The notes under the pieces are model-generated. The model saw only the letters and a program-made list of their open reading frames with translations, was not told where the DNA came from and searched no databases. This document shows positions 16,596 to 25,747 of a stretch of DNA of 64,000 nucleotides, one piece after another. Position numbers and translations under genes: made by a program. The first letter of the stretch is position 1; each line of letters starts with the position of its first letter. Location: assembly GCA_029309925.1 (NCBI GenBank), contig JARKND010000004.1:248001-312000 (forward strand), in the 5' to 3' direction. The DNA comes from Fulvivirgaceae bacterium JP3-4. Its GTDB lineage: Bacteria; Bacteroidota; Bacteroidia; Cytophagales; Cyclobacteriaceae.

Positions 16596-17900
16596 ATGAG
16601 CGTCCTTACTACAGACAAGAACATTACAACACAGATCGCTTCGTTTATCAAACAAAAGGTAAACGTTGACGCTGATCCTATCCGCAAGGAAGCGTTAGAA
16701 GATTTTGAACGGCTCGGCATTCCACACGCAAAACATGAAGAGTACAAATACACTCCGATTGCACGCGTGCTGGAGAAAAATTTCAGCTTCACTCCCAGCC
16801 CAGCCTCCGGGCCGATTGGAAGCATCGATCAATTTTTTATAAAAGGAATTGATGCCGACACAATCGTTTTTATCGATGGTGTGTTTTCAAAAGATCATTC
16901 GAAAATTTCTTCTTCCGATGTTAAGGTGCTTAATCTAAAGGAAGCGATCGATTCGAAAAATGAAATTGCGCTCCAACATTTTGGGAAGTATGCCGATTTC
17001 AGGAACGATTCATTAAGTGCCTGGAACCGTGCCGCATGGACGGAAGGTGTTTTCATTCACGTTGCGGATAAAGTTTCCGTTGCAAAGCCAGTAATCATTT
17101 ATCACATCACCAATGCGACCGATGGTGAAGTAACAGCTTTCAACAGAAATCTTTTTGTAGTTGGAAAGAGTGCACAGGTGACGATCATTGAAAAATACGA
17201 TTCAACAGGAAAGGCGAATCATTTTTCAAACTTCGTAACAGAAGTGGTCGTGAACGAGAACGCGGGATTCGAACATTATTCGATCCAGAACGATCAGAAC
17301 AACCGCTTCCAGCGCAACCTTACGCAGATTTATCAGAAGAATTCAAGTCGCGTAAACACCTACACGTTTACGCTCAACGGAAAATTCTATCGCAATAATC
17401 TTAACCTGATCCTTGATGGGGAAGGCATTGAATCGCATATGTATGGTTTGTATCTGCTGAATGGCGATACCCTCGCTGATAACCACACCGTTGTCGATCA
17501 CATGAAGCCGAATTCCTTCAGCAATGAATTGTATAAGGGGATTCTTGATGATAGCTCCAAAGGTGTTTTCAACGGAAAGATCTACGTTAGGCCTCAGGCA
17601 CAAAAGACGAATGCGTACCAGAACAACAGGAACGTTTTGTTGACTGACACCGCATCCATCAATACAAAACCGCAGCTTGAAATTTGGGCTGACGATGTAA
17701 AATGTTCTCACGGTTGCACTACTGGCCAGATTGACGAAGAAGCATTGTTCTATCTTCAGTCGAGAGGTATTAATAAGGACACCGCTCGCGCGATGATGCT
17801 CTACGCTTTCGCGGGAGATGTGGTGGATCATGTTCCGAACGAAAAAATGAAAGAATACATCGATGCGCTGATCAGCGATCGACTTCACAAAGATTTCTAA
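16596..17900 (+). CDS. sufD: Fe-S cluster assembly protein SufD
   Basis: 434-aa SufB paralogue that completes the SufBC2D complex and helps deliver iron to the scaffold. N-terminal helical part with HAKHEEYKYTPIARVL. The beta-helix core ends with the conserved DDVKCSHGCTTGQIDEEALFYLQSRGI, which contains the conserved His in SHGC. The start at 16596 (MSVLTTDKN) is chosen over a longer frame overlapping sufC. sufS begins 2 bp after the stop, so coupling within the operon is tight. Confidence 0.95.
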   Translation: MSVLTTDKNITTQIASFIKQKVNVDADPIRKEALEDFERLGIPHAKHEEYKYTPIARVLEKNFSFTPSPASGPIGSIDQFFIKGIDADTIVFIDGVFSKDHSKISSSDVKVLNLKEAIDSKNEIALQHFGKYADFRNDSLSAWNRAAWTEGVFIHVADKVSVAKPVIIYHITNATDGEVTAFNRNLFVVGKSAQVTIIEKYDSTGKANHFSNFVTEVVVNENAGFEHYSIQNDQNNRFQRNLTQIYQKNSSRVNTYTFTLNGKFYRNNLNLILDGEGIESHMYGLYLLNGDTLADNHTVVDHMKPNSFSNELYKGILDDSSKGVFNGKIYVRPQAQKTNAYQNNRNVLLTDTASINTKPQLEIWADDVKCSHGCTTGQIDEEALFYLQSRGINKDTARAMMLYAFAGDVVDHVPNEKMKEYIDALISDRLHKDF

Positions 17901-17902
17901 CC

Positions 17903-19153
17903 ATGGCTCATACTAACGTTGCTGTTAAACCCACACCAATCAATGTGGAAGAAATAAGGAAGGAGTTTCCAATCCTTCATCAGAAAGTAAACGGAAAGGA
18001 TTTGGTTTACCTGGACAACGCAGCAACGAATCAGAAGCCGAAGCGCGTGATCGATGCGCTTGTAGAATATTACACAGGCTACAATGCCAACATCCATCGC
18101 GGTATCCACACCCTTGCAGAGAAAGCTACAAAAGCATTCGAGGCAACACGCGAAACTGCAAGGGTTTTTATCAACGCAGCATCCACTGAAGAAATCATTT
18201 TCACAAGAGGCGTTACGGAAGGTATCAACCTTGTTGCAGCAACTTATGGAAGAGCGTTTCTGAATGAAGGTGACGAAGTTATCATCTCAACAATTGAACA
18301 CCACTCTAACATTGTTCCGTGGCAGCTGATTTGCGAGCAAACGAAAGCGAACCTTGTGGTCATTCCCGTTACCGACAGTGGTGAATTAAAATTGGATGTC
18401 TACAAGTCACTGTTAAGTAGCAAAACCAAAATTGTCGCGGTTAACCACGCTTCCAACAGTCTTGGGACAATCAATCCCGTTAAGGAAATTATTCAGCTCG
18501 CCCACAACGTTGGCGCTGTTGTTTTGATCGATGGTGCTCAAGCCGGTGCCCATTTAACCATTGACGTTCAGGATCTCGATTGCGATTTCTATTGTCTCTC
18601 GTCTCACAAGATGTACGGACCAACCGGAACGGGAATTCTTTACGGAAAGAAGTCTCTCCTGGAAAAAATGCCGCCTTACCATGGTGGTGGAGAAATGATC
18701 AAGGAAGTGACGTTTGAAAAGACTACCTACAACGACCTCCCATACAAGTTCGAAGCAGGAACACCAAACATCGGTGATGTTGTTGCATTCCGCCACGCAA
18801 TGGAATTTATTTTGGATTTAGGTCGTGAGAATATTGCTGCGCATGAACACGAACTCCTGGTTTACGCGACTGAAAAAGTTTCGAAGTTGAAAGGTGTGAA
18901 GATCGTTGGTCAGGCCAAAAACAAAGTTGGAGTGTTAGCATTCACCGTGCAGGGAATTCATCACTTTGATATTGGTCAGATGCTAGATGCCAGAGGAATT
19001 GCTGTTCGCACAGGACACCACTGCACACAGCCGCTGATGGAATGCTATGGAATTGAAGGAACTGTGAGGGCTTCGTTCTCTGTTTATAACACAAAGAAGG
19101 AAGTAGATCAGCTTGTAGAAGGATTAGAGAGAATTATTAACTTCATGAAGTAA
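17903..19153 (+). CDS. sufS: Cysteine desulfurase SufS (group II)
   Basis: 416-aa PLP-dependent enzyme that removes sulfur from cysteine as a persulfide for transfer to SufE and the SufBCD scaffold. The PLP lysine is Lys236 in SSHKMYGPTG, and the catalytic Cys374 is in the RTGHHCTQP loop, the short-loop form of group II enzymes. Conserved EHHSNIVPW and GAQ segments bind the cofactor. It ends the first suf block. A hairpin and a small coiled-coil gene separate it from sufE. Confidence 0.96.
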   Translation: MAHTNVAVKPTPINVEEIRKEFPILHQKVNGKDLVYLDNAATNQKPKRVIDALVEYYTGYNANIHRGIHTLAEKATKAFEATRETARVFINAASTEEIIFTRGVTEGINLVAATYGRAFLNEGDEVIISTIEHHSNIVPWQLICEQTKANLVVIPVTDSGELKLDVYKSLLSSKTKIVAVNHASNSLGTINPVKEIIQLAHNVGAVVLIDGAQAGAHLTIDVQDLDCDFYCLSSHKMYGPTGTGILYGKKSLLEKMPPYHGGGEMIKEVTFEKTTYNDLPYKFEAGTPNIGDVVAFRHAMEFILDLGRENIAAHEHELLVYATEKVSKLKGVKIVGQAKNKVGVLAFTVQGIHHFDIGQMLDARGIAVRTGHHCTQPLMECYGIEGTVRASFSVYNTKKEVDQLVEGLERIINFMK

Positions 19154-19156
19154 TTG

Positions 19157-19179
19157 CTTGTCGGTTGATGCCCGACAAG
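19157..19179 (+). other. Intra-operon hairpin after sufS
   Basis: Perfect 8-bp stem CTTGTCGG/CCGACAAG with a 7-nt loop, 4 bp after the sufS stop. No T-run follows. It is more likely an mRNA-stabilising or processing hairpin, or a partial attenuator between sufBCDS and the sufE block, than a full terminator. Confidence 0.45.
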
Positions 19180-19216
19180 TTGTAGATAAAGATTATTCAC
19201 GAAAGCTCTGCGTAAC

Positions 19217-19501
19217 ATGATAACTCAAAAAACACAAAACATGGAAAACCAGGGTAGAATTGAAGAACTCCTCTCAGATGCATTGAAAAAGTACGATCAA
19301 ATGCTTGAAAAGCATGATATAACGAATGCTCGACTGGAGAACATTGAAAGCAGATTGGGCAATGTCGAAATGGAATTATTTAAATTGAATCTGCAAACCA
19401 CATCCAATACACGAGCGATAATTGATCTGGCCGATAAACTTCCAATTATTTTTGAACACGAGAAAAGAATAGTAAAACTGGAAGGGACAGTTTTTAAATG
19501 A
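19217..19501 (+). CDS. Small coiled-coil protein of unknown function
   Basis: 94 aa, highly charged and almost entirely helical, with heptad-like leucines (RIEELLSDALKKYDQMLEKH, ARLENIESRLGNVEMELFKLN). The alternative ATG at 19241 (MENQGRIEEL) would give 86 aa and may be the true start. No signal peptide or known domain. Its stop overlaps the sufE start (ATGA), so it is translated with sufE. Presence between sufS and sufE is unusual, and a role in Fe-S assembly is only a positional guess. Confidence 0.6.
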   Translation: MITQKTQNMENQGRIEELLSDALKKYDQMLEKHDITNARLENIESRLGNVEMELFKLNLQTTSNTRAIIDLADKLPIIFEHEKRIVKLEGTVFK

Positions 19502-19932
19502 CCATCAACGAAACCCAAGACGAAATCATTAACGAATTCTCCCTCCTCGATGGAGATCAGGAGATGACTGTCTTCTACATAATGGAGTTGGGTCAGAAAC
19601 TACCTGACATACCAGAAGCCGATAAGACCGAGGATAACGTGGTGAAAGGCTGTCAATCAAAAGTATGGCTGACCGCAAAGCTTCAGGATGCTAAAATTTT
19701 CTTTGCTGCCGACAGCAATACAGCCATCACCAAAGGCCTTGTAAGCCTCCTCATTAGAATATTCAACGGTCAGGCGCCAGAAGACATTCTAAATGCCGAC
19801 CTTTACTTTATGAAACGCATCGGGATGGAACGATTTATCGGCACCCAGCGTTCGAATGGCTTTGCGGCCATGATCAAACAGATGAAATTATACGCGCTGG
19901 CCTATAAAACCCAAATGGAAGTAAAATCATGA
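19498..19932 (+). CDS. sufE: Sulfur acceptor protein SufE
   Basis: 144-aa partner of SufS that takes the persulfide sulfur on a conserved cysteine and passes it to SufB. The reactive residue is Cys52 in VKGCQSKVW, the family hallmark, within the SufE/NifU-like alpha-beta fold. Length is normal. It overlaps the preceding coiled-coil gene by 4 nt and the next gene by 4 nt (ATGA), forming a tightly coupled three-gene block. Confidence 0.94.
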   Translation: MTINETQDEIINEFSLLDGDQEMTVFYIMELGQKLPDIPEADKTEDNVVKGCQSKVWLTAKLQDAKIFFAADSNTAITKGLVSLLIRIFNGQAPEDILNADLYFMKRIGMERFIGTQRSNGFAAMIKQMKLYALAYKTQMEVKS

Positions 19933-20282
19933 GCGAGCCGGTTGAAAATATTGAACAAAAAGTATCGGACACTTCTATCCCGGAATTAAAGGATAAGGTG
20001 ATTGCCGCTATCAAGACCGTTTATGATCCGGAAATTCCAGTCGATGTTTTCGAACTTGGACTCATTTATGAGATCAATGTATATCCGGTGAACAACGTTT
20101 ATGTATTGATGACCTTAACTTCACCCTCCTGCCCTTCCGCTGAGGTAATTCCTGGCGAAATCGAGCAGAAAATAAAGGCTATCGAAGGTATAAACGATGT
20201 TAAGGTAGAGATTACCTTTGACCCGCCTTACTCACAGGATATGATGAGCGAGGCAGCAAAGCTGGAACTAGGGTTTATGTAA
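19929..20282 (+). CDS. DUF59/MIP18 family Fe-S assembly factor (SufT-like)
   Basis: 117-aa cytoplasmic protein with the MIP18/DUF59 domain, found in SUF operons as an auxiliary Fe-S maturation factor. Diagnostic segments are VYDPEIPVDVFELGLIYEI and the Cys-bearing TLTSPSCPSAEVIPG. The N-terminal 15 residues are a short polar extension. It is the last gene of the operon; an iterated inverted repeat follows. Confidence 0.9.
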   Translation: MSEPVENIEQKVSDTSIPELKDKVIAAIKTVYDPEIPVDVFELGLIYEINVYPVNNVYVLMTLTSPSCPSAEVIPGEIEQKIKAIEGINDVKVEITFDPPYSQDMMSEAAKLELGFM

Positions 20283-20285
20283 AAA

Positions 20286-20426
20286 CGTTGATACGATGAT
20301 TAGTTGATTAGTTTTGTAACAACCAAATTCATCAGGAGGCTGGTTTAAAAGTATTCAAAAACAGTGGCAGACATGAAGTAAGCACCGAAACGAATCAACC
20401 AATAAACGAATCAACGTATCAACATT
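20286..20426. repeat. GTTGATACG-word inverted repeat after the suf operon
   Basis: Left arm (20286-20315) GTTGATACGATGATTAGTTG and right arm (20390-20426) with the inverse words CGAATCAAC, CAATAAACG, AATCAACG, TATCAAC, around a 74-nt centre. Same vocabulary as elements at 33985, 46571 and 47712. It may form a long imperfect hairpin at the 3' end of the operon. Confidence 0.75.
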
Positions 20427-20454
20427 AATAACGAACACAACATTTAAATAACAT

Positions 20455-20868
20455 ATGTATCCCGAACAATTAGTAGCCCCGATGCGCACCGATCTTACGA
20501 GCGCAGGGTTTACAGAACTCAAAACGCCACAGGATGTGGAAACCCAGTTGAAAAACAAGGGCACTACATTGCTGGTGATCAATTCAGTTTGTGGCTGTGC
20601 AGCAGGTGCAGCACGACCAGGTGTAAAATGGGCGTTGCAAAACTCTTCTAAGAAGCCAGACCATCTGGCAACGGTGTTTGCAGGTGTTGATAAAGATGCG
20701 GTTTCAAAGGCGCGTGAGTATACGCTGCCTTATCCACCATCATCTCCTGCAATCGCGCTGTTTAAGGACGGAGAATTGATGCACTTTGTAGAGCGTCACC
20801 ACATCGAAGGCCGAAATGCACAGATGATCGGTGCTCACCTTGTCGAGGTTTTTGACGAATACTGTTAA
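20455..20868 (+). CDS. BrxA/BrxB family bacilliredoxin
   Basis: 137-aa thioredoxin-fold protein of the YphP/YqiW family, which in Firmicutes removes bacillithiol from mixed disulfides. The CGC active site is Cys46-Gly47-Cys48 in NSVCGCAAGAARPG, and the family text MYPEQLVAPMR is at the N-terminus. Bacteroidota members occur in organisms that make bacillithiol, so the same role is plausible but inferred. It is a separate unit behind the repeat element and is followed by a terminator. Confidence 0.9.
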   Translation: MYPEQLVAPMRTDLTSAGFTELKTPQDVETQLKNKGTTLLVINSVCGCAAGAARPGVKWALQNSSKKPDHLATVFAGVDKDAVSKAREYTLPYPPSSPAIALFKDGELMHFVERHHIEGRNAQMIGAHLVEVFDEYC

Positions 20869-20888
20869 TAGGATAAGAATACTGGAAA

Positions 20889-20913
20889 AGGCTGCCCTCG
20901 GGTAGCCTTTTTA
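20889..20913 (+). terminator. Rho-independent terminator after the bacilliredoxin gene
   Basis: Hairpin AGGCTGCCC/GGGTAGCCT (one G-T pair, very short loop) followed by TTTTTAG, 20 bp past the stop codon. Confidence 0.75.
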
Positions 20914-20999
20914 GTTTAAGGATTTTAACAACCCGTTAACAGAAGTTACCTTCCACACATATCTGAAATCAATACCTTAGCAGCAAACATGCAACGCCC

Positions 21000-22433
21000 A
21001 TGCGCCTTCTAACCCTCGTACTTGTTCTTCTTACAACTTCCGTTTTTTCACAACACGCCTACAAACTCGACTTCAAGGTAAAAGGCATCAAACCCGGACC
21101 CGTGTACTTCGGATTTTACCTGCAGGACAAAACATTTGCACGCGATACAACGGAGGCAACTGTGAGCGGCTCGTTCTCATTTAACGGAACGAAAAAACTA
21201 CCACACGGAATTTACTTCCTGCTGCAGGATGGAAGCATCCTCTTTGATTTCGTGGTGGGGCACGATCAGGAATTTGCAATTGAAACATCTGCGGACGACT
21301 ACATCAGAAACCTCGTGGTAAAAGGTGATGATGACAATCAGTTATATGTCAACAACCGCAGGCTGCTCATGGACGCACAGAAATCCATTGAGCCACAAAT
21401 AAAGATATTGAGAGATAGCCTGGCTGATCCGACACTCAAACAGGAAGCAAACAAAGTTTACGAACAGACCGGCAAAGAGGTCATGGCGCAGCAGGAGAAA
21501 ATCATCGGGACAGCTCCGTTAAGCGTTACTGCGCGGTTGATAAAAATGCATAAGCCCGTCACTATACCTGATCCTCCCAAAAAGCCAGACGGTTCGATCG
21601 ACTCGACTTTCCAGCTTCGTTACTACCGCAACCACTACTTCGATAATTTTGGTCTGGGCGATGAAGTGATGCTGCGCGTACACAAAGTTGTGTATTGGGA
21701 TAAGGTGAAGAACTACCTCGACAAACTTTTCATTCAGCAATCTGACACTTTATTCAACGCGGTCGACAAGCTTATTGCTGTGGCGAAGCAGAACGAGGAC
21801 ACCTATAAATATCTCGTGTGGAATGCGATTGTGTACTATCAGAACCATAGTATCATGGGGCTCGATCAGGTTTACGTGAAGCTGGTTGACAAGTACATCA
21901 CGTCAGGAGAAATGGATTACTGGCTTGACAAGAAGACAGTAAGCAACATGAAAGATTATGCTGACAAGCTGAGGCGGGCACCAATCGGTACGAAGGCACC
22001 CAACCTGATGATGCAGGATGCGCAACTACAGCCCCGATCGATGTATGACATCAAAAGCAAGTATACAGTTGTCTTCTTTTTCAAGCCCAGTTGTGGCCAT
22101 TGCCGTGAGGAAACACCAAAGCTGGTCACCTTATACAACGCCAAAAAGAAATCATTGAACCTCGAGGTCTTCGCAGTCTCGACAGATACGGCTATGCAGG
22201 AAATGAAAGATTTCATTCGCGATTTTAAAACACCGTGGATCACCGTAAACGGCCCGAGGACATACATCAAAGAGCACTTCTCAAAGCTTTATTATGCAGA
22301 GCTGACACCCACCATCTATGTGCTGGACGAAAACAAAAAAATTATCGCGCGCAGAATTGACGTAGAGCAAATTGATGACTTCATCGAGAACTACGAGAAG
22401 ATGGACAAGCAAAGAAGATCAACCGGCCTTTAG
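21000..22433 (+). CDS. Periplasmic thioredoxin-like protein (DUF4369/TlpA type)
   Basis: 477 aa with a signal peptide (MRLLTLVLVLLTTSVFS, cleavage before QHAYK). The N-terminal beta-rich region FKVKGIKPGPVYFGFYLQD is DUF4369-like. A long helical middle follows, then a C-terminal thioredoxin fold with Cys365-Gly-His-Cys368 (PSCGHCREETPKL). Such multi-domain thiol-disulfide oxidoreductases are abundant in Bacteroidota and act in the periplasm on exported or outer-membrane proteins. The substrate is unknown. The final 10 residues (KMDKQRRSTG) are a polar tail. Confidence 0.88.
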   Translation: MRLLTLVLVLLTTSVFSQHAYKLDFKVKGIKPGPVYFGFYLQDKTFARDTTEATVSGSFSFNGTKKLPHGIYFLLQDGSILFDFVVGHDQEFAIETSADDYIRNLVVKGDDDNQLYVNNRRLLMDAQKSIEPQIKILRDSLADPTLKQEANKVYEQTGKEVMAQQEKIIGTAPLSVTARLIKMHKPVTIPDPPKKPDGSIDSTFQLRYYRNHYFDNFGLGDEVMLRVHKVVYWDKVKNYLDKLFIQQSDTLFNAVDKLIAVAKQNEDTYKYLVWNAIVYYQNHSIMGLDQVYVKLVDKYITSGEMDYWLDKKTVSNMKDYADKLRRAPIGTKAPNLMMQDAQLQPRSMYDIKSKYTVVFFFKPSCGHCREETPKLVTLYNAKKKSLNLEVFAVSTDTAMQEMKDFIRDFKTPWITVNGPRTYIKEHFSKLYYAELTPTIYVLDENKKIIARRIDVEQIDDFIENYEKMDKQRRSTGL

Positions 22434-22615
22434 GACGAGGACGTCTGCCCGCCATACGCATAGGGCAACCGTTGCATTACTGGGTATTACTGTTCCCGGT
22501 TAATCTTGCTGTTTAACGCAATGGATACGCCCCAGCGGGGAGAAATCGGTAAACGCTTTTACGTGTCGCCCGTGGCATGAGTTTTTCGCTGAGTCGCGAA
22601 AAAACTTCCAGTCTC

Positions 22616-23338
22616 ATGTCAAGATCTCTCCTCTTGTTGGGCATAGCAAGTGTTGCTGCCGTCCTTATAGGTTGTTCAGATGAACCGCTTACACCCGCTC
22701 CTGATGCTAAGACTTCGATCAAAAGTCTTGATTCTACAGTCCCCTATACCTATGAATCACTACCGAACGGAACTGTTAAACTTACTTTCCAGAACAACTC
22801 AGACCAGGCAATCTTTGGCGATGTGATCCGCGAAGGTGTATCGTACATGCAAAACGGTTACATCATTCACGAGTTCAATGTAGCGCCAGGTGAGACACAC
22901 ACGTTCATTGATGACGCGGTAATTCCTGCGACATACCGTTACATTTTTGAATGGGCACCGGTCGGAACCTCTGATTATACGCTGAATTTCGACACGGTCA
23001 CGGTCACTTCTAACGTGCCGGCTATTGGCGATATTCTTCTGTTGCCACCTGACGGAGGTGAAGCTTACGAAACGTTGCGGAATGGCTACGAGATTGTTAT
23101 CGCAGGCACAAACATCGCCCCTGAAGTTAACACCGATCTGACAAGGTCTGTCGTATTTTATCTCAACGGTGCTGAATATGTTGACAGCAAAGCACCGTTC
23201 ACGCTTTTCCCTGAAGGCAGCGCAAACCTCCAGAACGGAGAATACACATTAACCGCTATCGCATTCCCAAAGAAAAAAGGCAAGGGCGTAGCCGGTGATA
23301 CCGCTACGGTAAATTTCACTGTCAACAATCTTTACTGA
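22616..23338 (+). CDS. Secreted lipoprotein with Ig-like domain
   Basis: 240-aa protein beginning MSRSLLLLGIASVAAVLIGC, a type II signal peptide with lipobox LIGC, so it is probably anchored in the outer membrane. The mature part is beta-rich, with LTFQNNSDQAIFGDVI and a C-terminal Big/Ig-like segment (EYTLTAIAFPKK, ATVNFTVNNLY). An upstream in-frame ATG at 22577 would place 13 charged residues before the signal and is not preferred. No family can be named; a surface-binding role is likely but not demonstrated. Confidence 0.7.
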   Translation: MSRSLLLLGIASVAAVLIGCSDEPLTPAPDAKTSIKSLDSTVPYTYESLPNGTVKLTFQNNSDQAIFGDVIREGVSYMQNGYIIHEFNVAPGETHTFIDDAVIPATYRYIFEWAPVGTSDYTLNFDTVTVTSNVPAIGDILLLPPDGGEAYETLRNGYEIVIAGTNIAPEVNTDLTRSVVFYLNGAEYVDSKAPFTLFPEGSANLQNGEYTLTAIAFPKKKGKGVAGDTATVNFTVNNLY

Positions 23339-23367
23339 CTTTTATTCCCTCTCTGGCTATTCTCAGG

Positions 23368-23397
23368 GCAAGGCATGGAAACGTGTCTTGCTTTTTT
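23368..23397 (+). terminator. Rho-independent terminator after the lipoprotein gene
   Basis: Stem GCAAG/CTTGC (extendable by CA/TG around a bulge) with a purine-rich loop, then a run of six T. It also lies just beyond the stop of the convergent DUF2071 gene. Confidence 0.65.
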
Positions 23398-23401
23398 GTG
23401 G

Positions 23402-24112
23402 TTATATTTTACGTCCGGACCTGACAATGATAGCAGACCCTTCGGCAAGGAAGACAGAGTCAGGATCTCTCGTTCTGAGGAAATCAAATTCGGTTCCATA
23501 GACGACTCCGAAGTCAACATCAACCTTGTACTTGCCCACCGGGTAAACTGACCAGCGCAGATGCTCGACCTGATACTCGGAAGTATGGGTATGATTTAAT
23601 TTCGTGTAACCCCAGAAATGCTCGGTGATGAATTCCTCCTCAGAGCCAACCTTTATCTCCTCAGGACTCGCACCGGCACTGACTTCGAACGTGTGCCACC
23701 TTCCCTTTTTCCAACCATACGATACGTTGAGTTTTTCCGCGGTCATCGTCATATCATCCCTCATCGGAAGTGTCTGGTAGCTTTCGTTGTACAGCATGTT
23801 GGCAACAAAAGTCAGCGCGGGGCGCGGGACAATTTCCTTGATAAACACAACACCTCGTTTCCATTCACTGCCGTCTTTATAACGAACATAAAAACGAAGA
23901 TTAACTTCGGGAAAATGGGTATGAAAAGGAACAGCAACTCCTTTGAGCCTGGTGTTTAAAAACATAAAGCCCACCAGGCTGACGTAGCACCTGTTTGACC
24001 AGAAATCCAACTCTGTTTTTGCTGGCAGATATCTTCTGAGCAAGCCAGGATCAACCACATAGTTTGCCATCGCAAGCTTTCGCCATTCGGCAGTAAGGAA
24101 AACTGAACCCAT
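23402..24112 (-). CDS. DUF2071 (YqjF-like) protein
   Basis: 236-aa cytoplasmic protein of the DUF2071 family, recognised by VFLTAEWRKLAMANYVVDP at the N-terminus, VSLVGFMFLNTRLKGVAVP and VNLRFYVRYKDGSEWKRGVV. The fold is beta-rich and related to acetoacetate decarboxylase-like barrels. No function is established. It is the last gene of a four-gene minus-strand unit, 15 bp behind the antiporter stop. Confidence 0.85.
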   Translation of the reverse strand: MGSVFLTAEWRKLAMANYVVDPGLLRRYLPAKTELDFWSNRCYVSLVGFMFLNTRLKGVAVPFHTHFPEVNLRFYVRYKDGSEWKRGVVFIKEIVPRPALTFVANMLYNESYQTLPMRDDMTMTAEKLNVSYGWKKGRWHTFEVSAGASPEEIKVGSEEEFITEHFWGYTKLNHTHTSEYQVEHLRWSVYPVGKYKVDVDFGVVYGTEFDFLRTRDPDSVFLAEGSAIIVRSGRKI

Positions 24113-24127
24113 AATGATCGGTATTTA

Positions 24128-25717
24128 TCAACCAATTCCACGTTCGAGAATGAGGCGTGTTTCCTCGAGATCGAGTTCATATTCCAGCTTGCGGAGAATT
24201 TCATCAGTGATCGTTCCATCCCTGCGCAGACTCAGGACCAGATTTCGCTCCATCCTGAGCAAATCCTTTTGTATGTCGTGAAGCTGTTCAAGCTGCTCTT
24301 TCGTCATCCGGTTTGAACCTTCTTTTCGCATGCGCTGAATGCGGATCTCATATTTTGTTTTGATCTGATTCAACACCTCATCCTGTAAGGAGAGCGCATA
24401 ATTTTCTTCAATGTGCTCGATCACGCTCGCTGCGATTTTCAACCTTGCTTTATACTCGTGTTCCAGTTCCGATCCGTCTCCCTTGATGCCAAGCCACTTG
24501 ATCAACGGGCGAAGCGTCAAACCCTGAAATACAAGTGTCGAGAAGATCACGCAAAAAGTAAGGAAGATGATCAGGTTCCGATTCGGGAAAGGTTCTGATC
24601 CACTGATCGTCAACGGAAGCGCCAGCGCAGCAGCGAGCGACACAACGCCACGCATACCGGCCCACGCAACGATACTCACCAGACGAATGCTCGGCCTGGG
24701 CTCTGTCATCCTCACCTTCTTGCTTATCAGTCGCGGAAGATAGGTGCCGGGGTAAACCCAGATGATCCGGCCAATGATCACAGCCGCACTTACAATAGCA
24801 CCATACTTGAGCAGTGTCGGCACCGGGATGTCGTTATTGATGTTCTCCCAGATTCCCGGCAACTGCAGCCCGATCAGAATGAAGATGATGCCATTCAATA
24901 CGAAGATGACAGTGTTCCATGTTCCATTAGCCTGAATCCTGCCCTGCTGTGAAAACACTTCGGAGCTGTTCCAGCTCATGTAGAGTCCGCAGGTCACAAC
25001 CGAAAGAACTCCGGAAATATGAATGCTTTCTGCAAACAGGTAAGCAATGAATGGTGCGATGAACGTCAGTGTCGTGTCGGTTGTCGGGTTGTCGGGTGTG
25101 ATCTTATGGATCCATTTGAACAGATATCCTACTGCAAGTCCGAAGGCTATTCCACCCGCGGCAACAATCACAAATTTATAGCTAGCCTCCCACAGGCTGA
25201 ATGACCCTGTGATCACCGCTGCGATGGCGTATCGGTAAGCAATCAGACCAGTGGCATCGTTCACGAGACTCTCTCCTTCGAGAATGGTTACAATTCGCTT
25301 GGGTACGTTCAGGCCTTTGGTCGATGCCGCAGCTGCGACTGCATCGGGAGGTGAGATGATCGCGCCAAGCACAAATGCTTCGGCAAGACCGAGGCCAGGA
25401 ATAAAATAATGTGCGATCAGGGCAACCGAACATGTAGTGAAGATGACACAGCCAATCGCCAGCAGCGTGATCGGCCGTTTATTCTCTTTAAAATCTGACC
25501 ATGAGGTAGACCACGCAGCAGCATAGAGCAGCGGAGGGAGGAAGATCAGGAAAACTACATCAGGAGATAAAGCGATCGGAGGCAGTCCTGGCATCAATCC
25601 GATTCCCATTCCCACGAGCACAAGCAGGATGGGATAAGGCACACGAATTAAATCGGTAATCTGCGCGAGCGCTGTAACAACAGCTAACAGGATGATGACC
25701 GTAGCAATACTTTGCAT
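24128..25717 (-). CDS. Na+/H+ antiporter, CPA1 family (NhaP/YjcE type)
   Basis: 529-aa inner-membrane antiporter with about 12 membrane helices in the first 400 residues. The ion-binding motif VNDATG in GESLVNDATGLIAYRYA and the conserved SPPDAVAAAA are intact. WAGMRGVVSLAAALALP in the second half is also typical of CPA1. The last 130 residues are a charged cytosolic tail with coiled-coil potential (MRKEGSNRMTKEQLEQLHDI), probably regulatory. It contributes to pH and Na+ homeostasis. It lies 30 bp after the epimerase start side in an operon led by cysH. Confidence 0.93.
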   Translation of the reverse strand: MQSIATVIILLAVVTALAQITDLIRVPYPILLVLVGMGIGLMPGLPPIALSPDVVFLIFLPPLLYAAAWSTSWSDFKENKRPITLLAIGCVIFTTCSVALIAHYFIPGLGLAEAFVLGAIISPPDAVAAAASTKGLNVPKRIVTILEGESLVNDATGLIAYRYAIAAVITGSFSLWEASYKFVIVAAGGIAFGLAVGYLFKWIHKITPDNPTTDTTLTFIAPFIAYLFAESIHISGVLSVVTCGLYMSWNSSEVFSQQGRIQANGTWNTVIFVLNGIIFILIGLQLPGIWENINNDIPVPTLLKYGAIVSAAVIIGRIIWVYPGTYLPRLISKKVRMTEPRPSIRLVSIVAWAGMRGVVSLAAALALPLTISGSEPFPNRNLIIFLTFCVIFSTLVFQGLTLRPLIKWLGIKGDGSELEHEYKARLKIAASVIEHIEENYALSLQDEVLNQIKTKYEIRIQRMRKEGSNRMTKEQLEQLHDIQKDLLRMERNLVLSLRRDGTITDEILRKLEYELDLEETRLILERGIG

Positions 25718-25747
25718 GCGGTTGTTATTCTTGACAGAGGTTAGACA

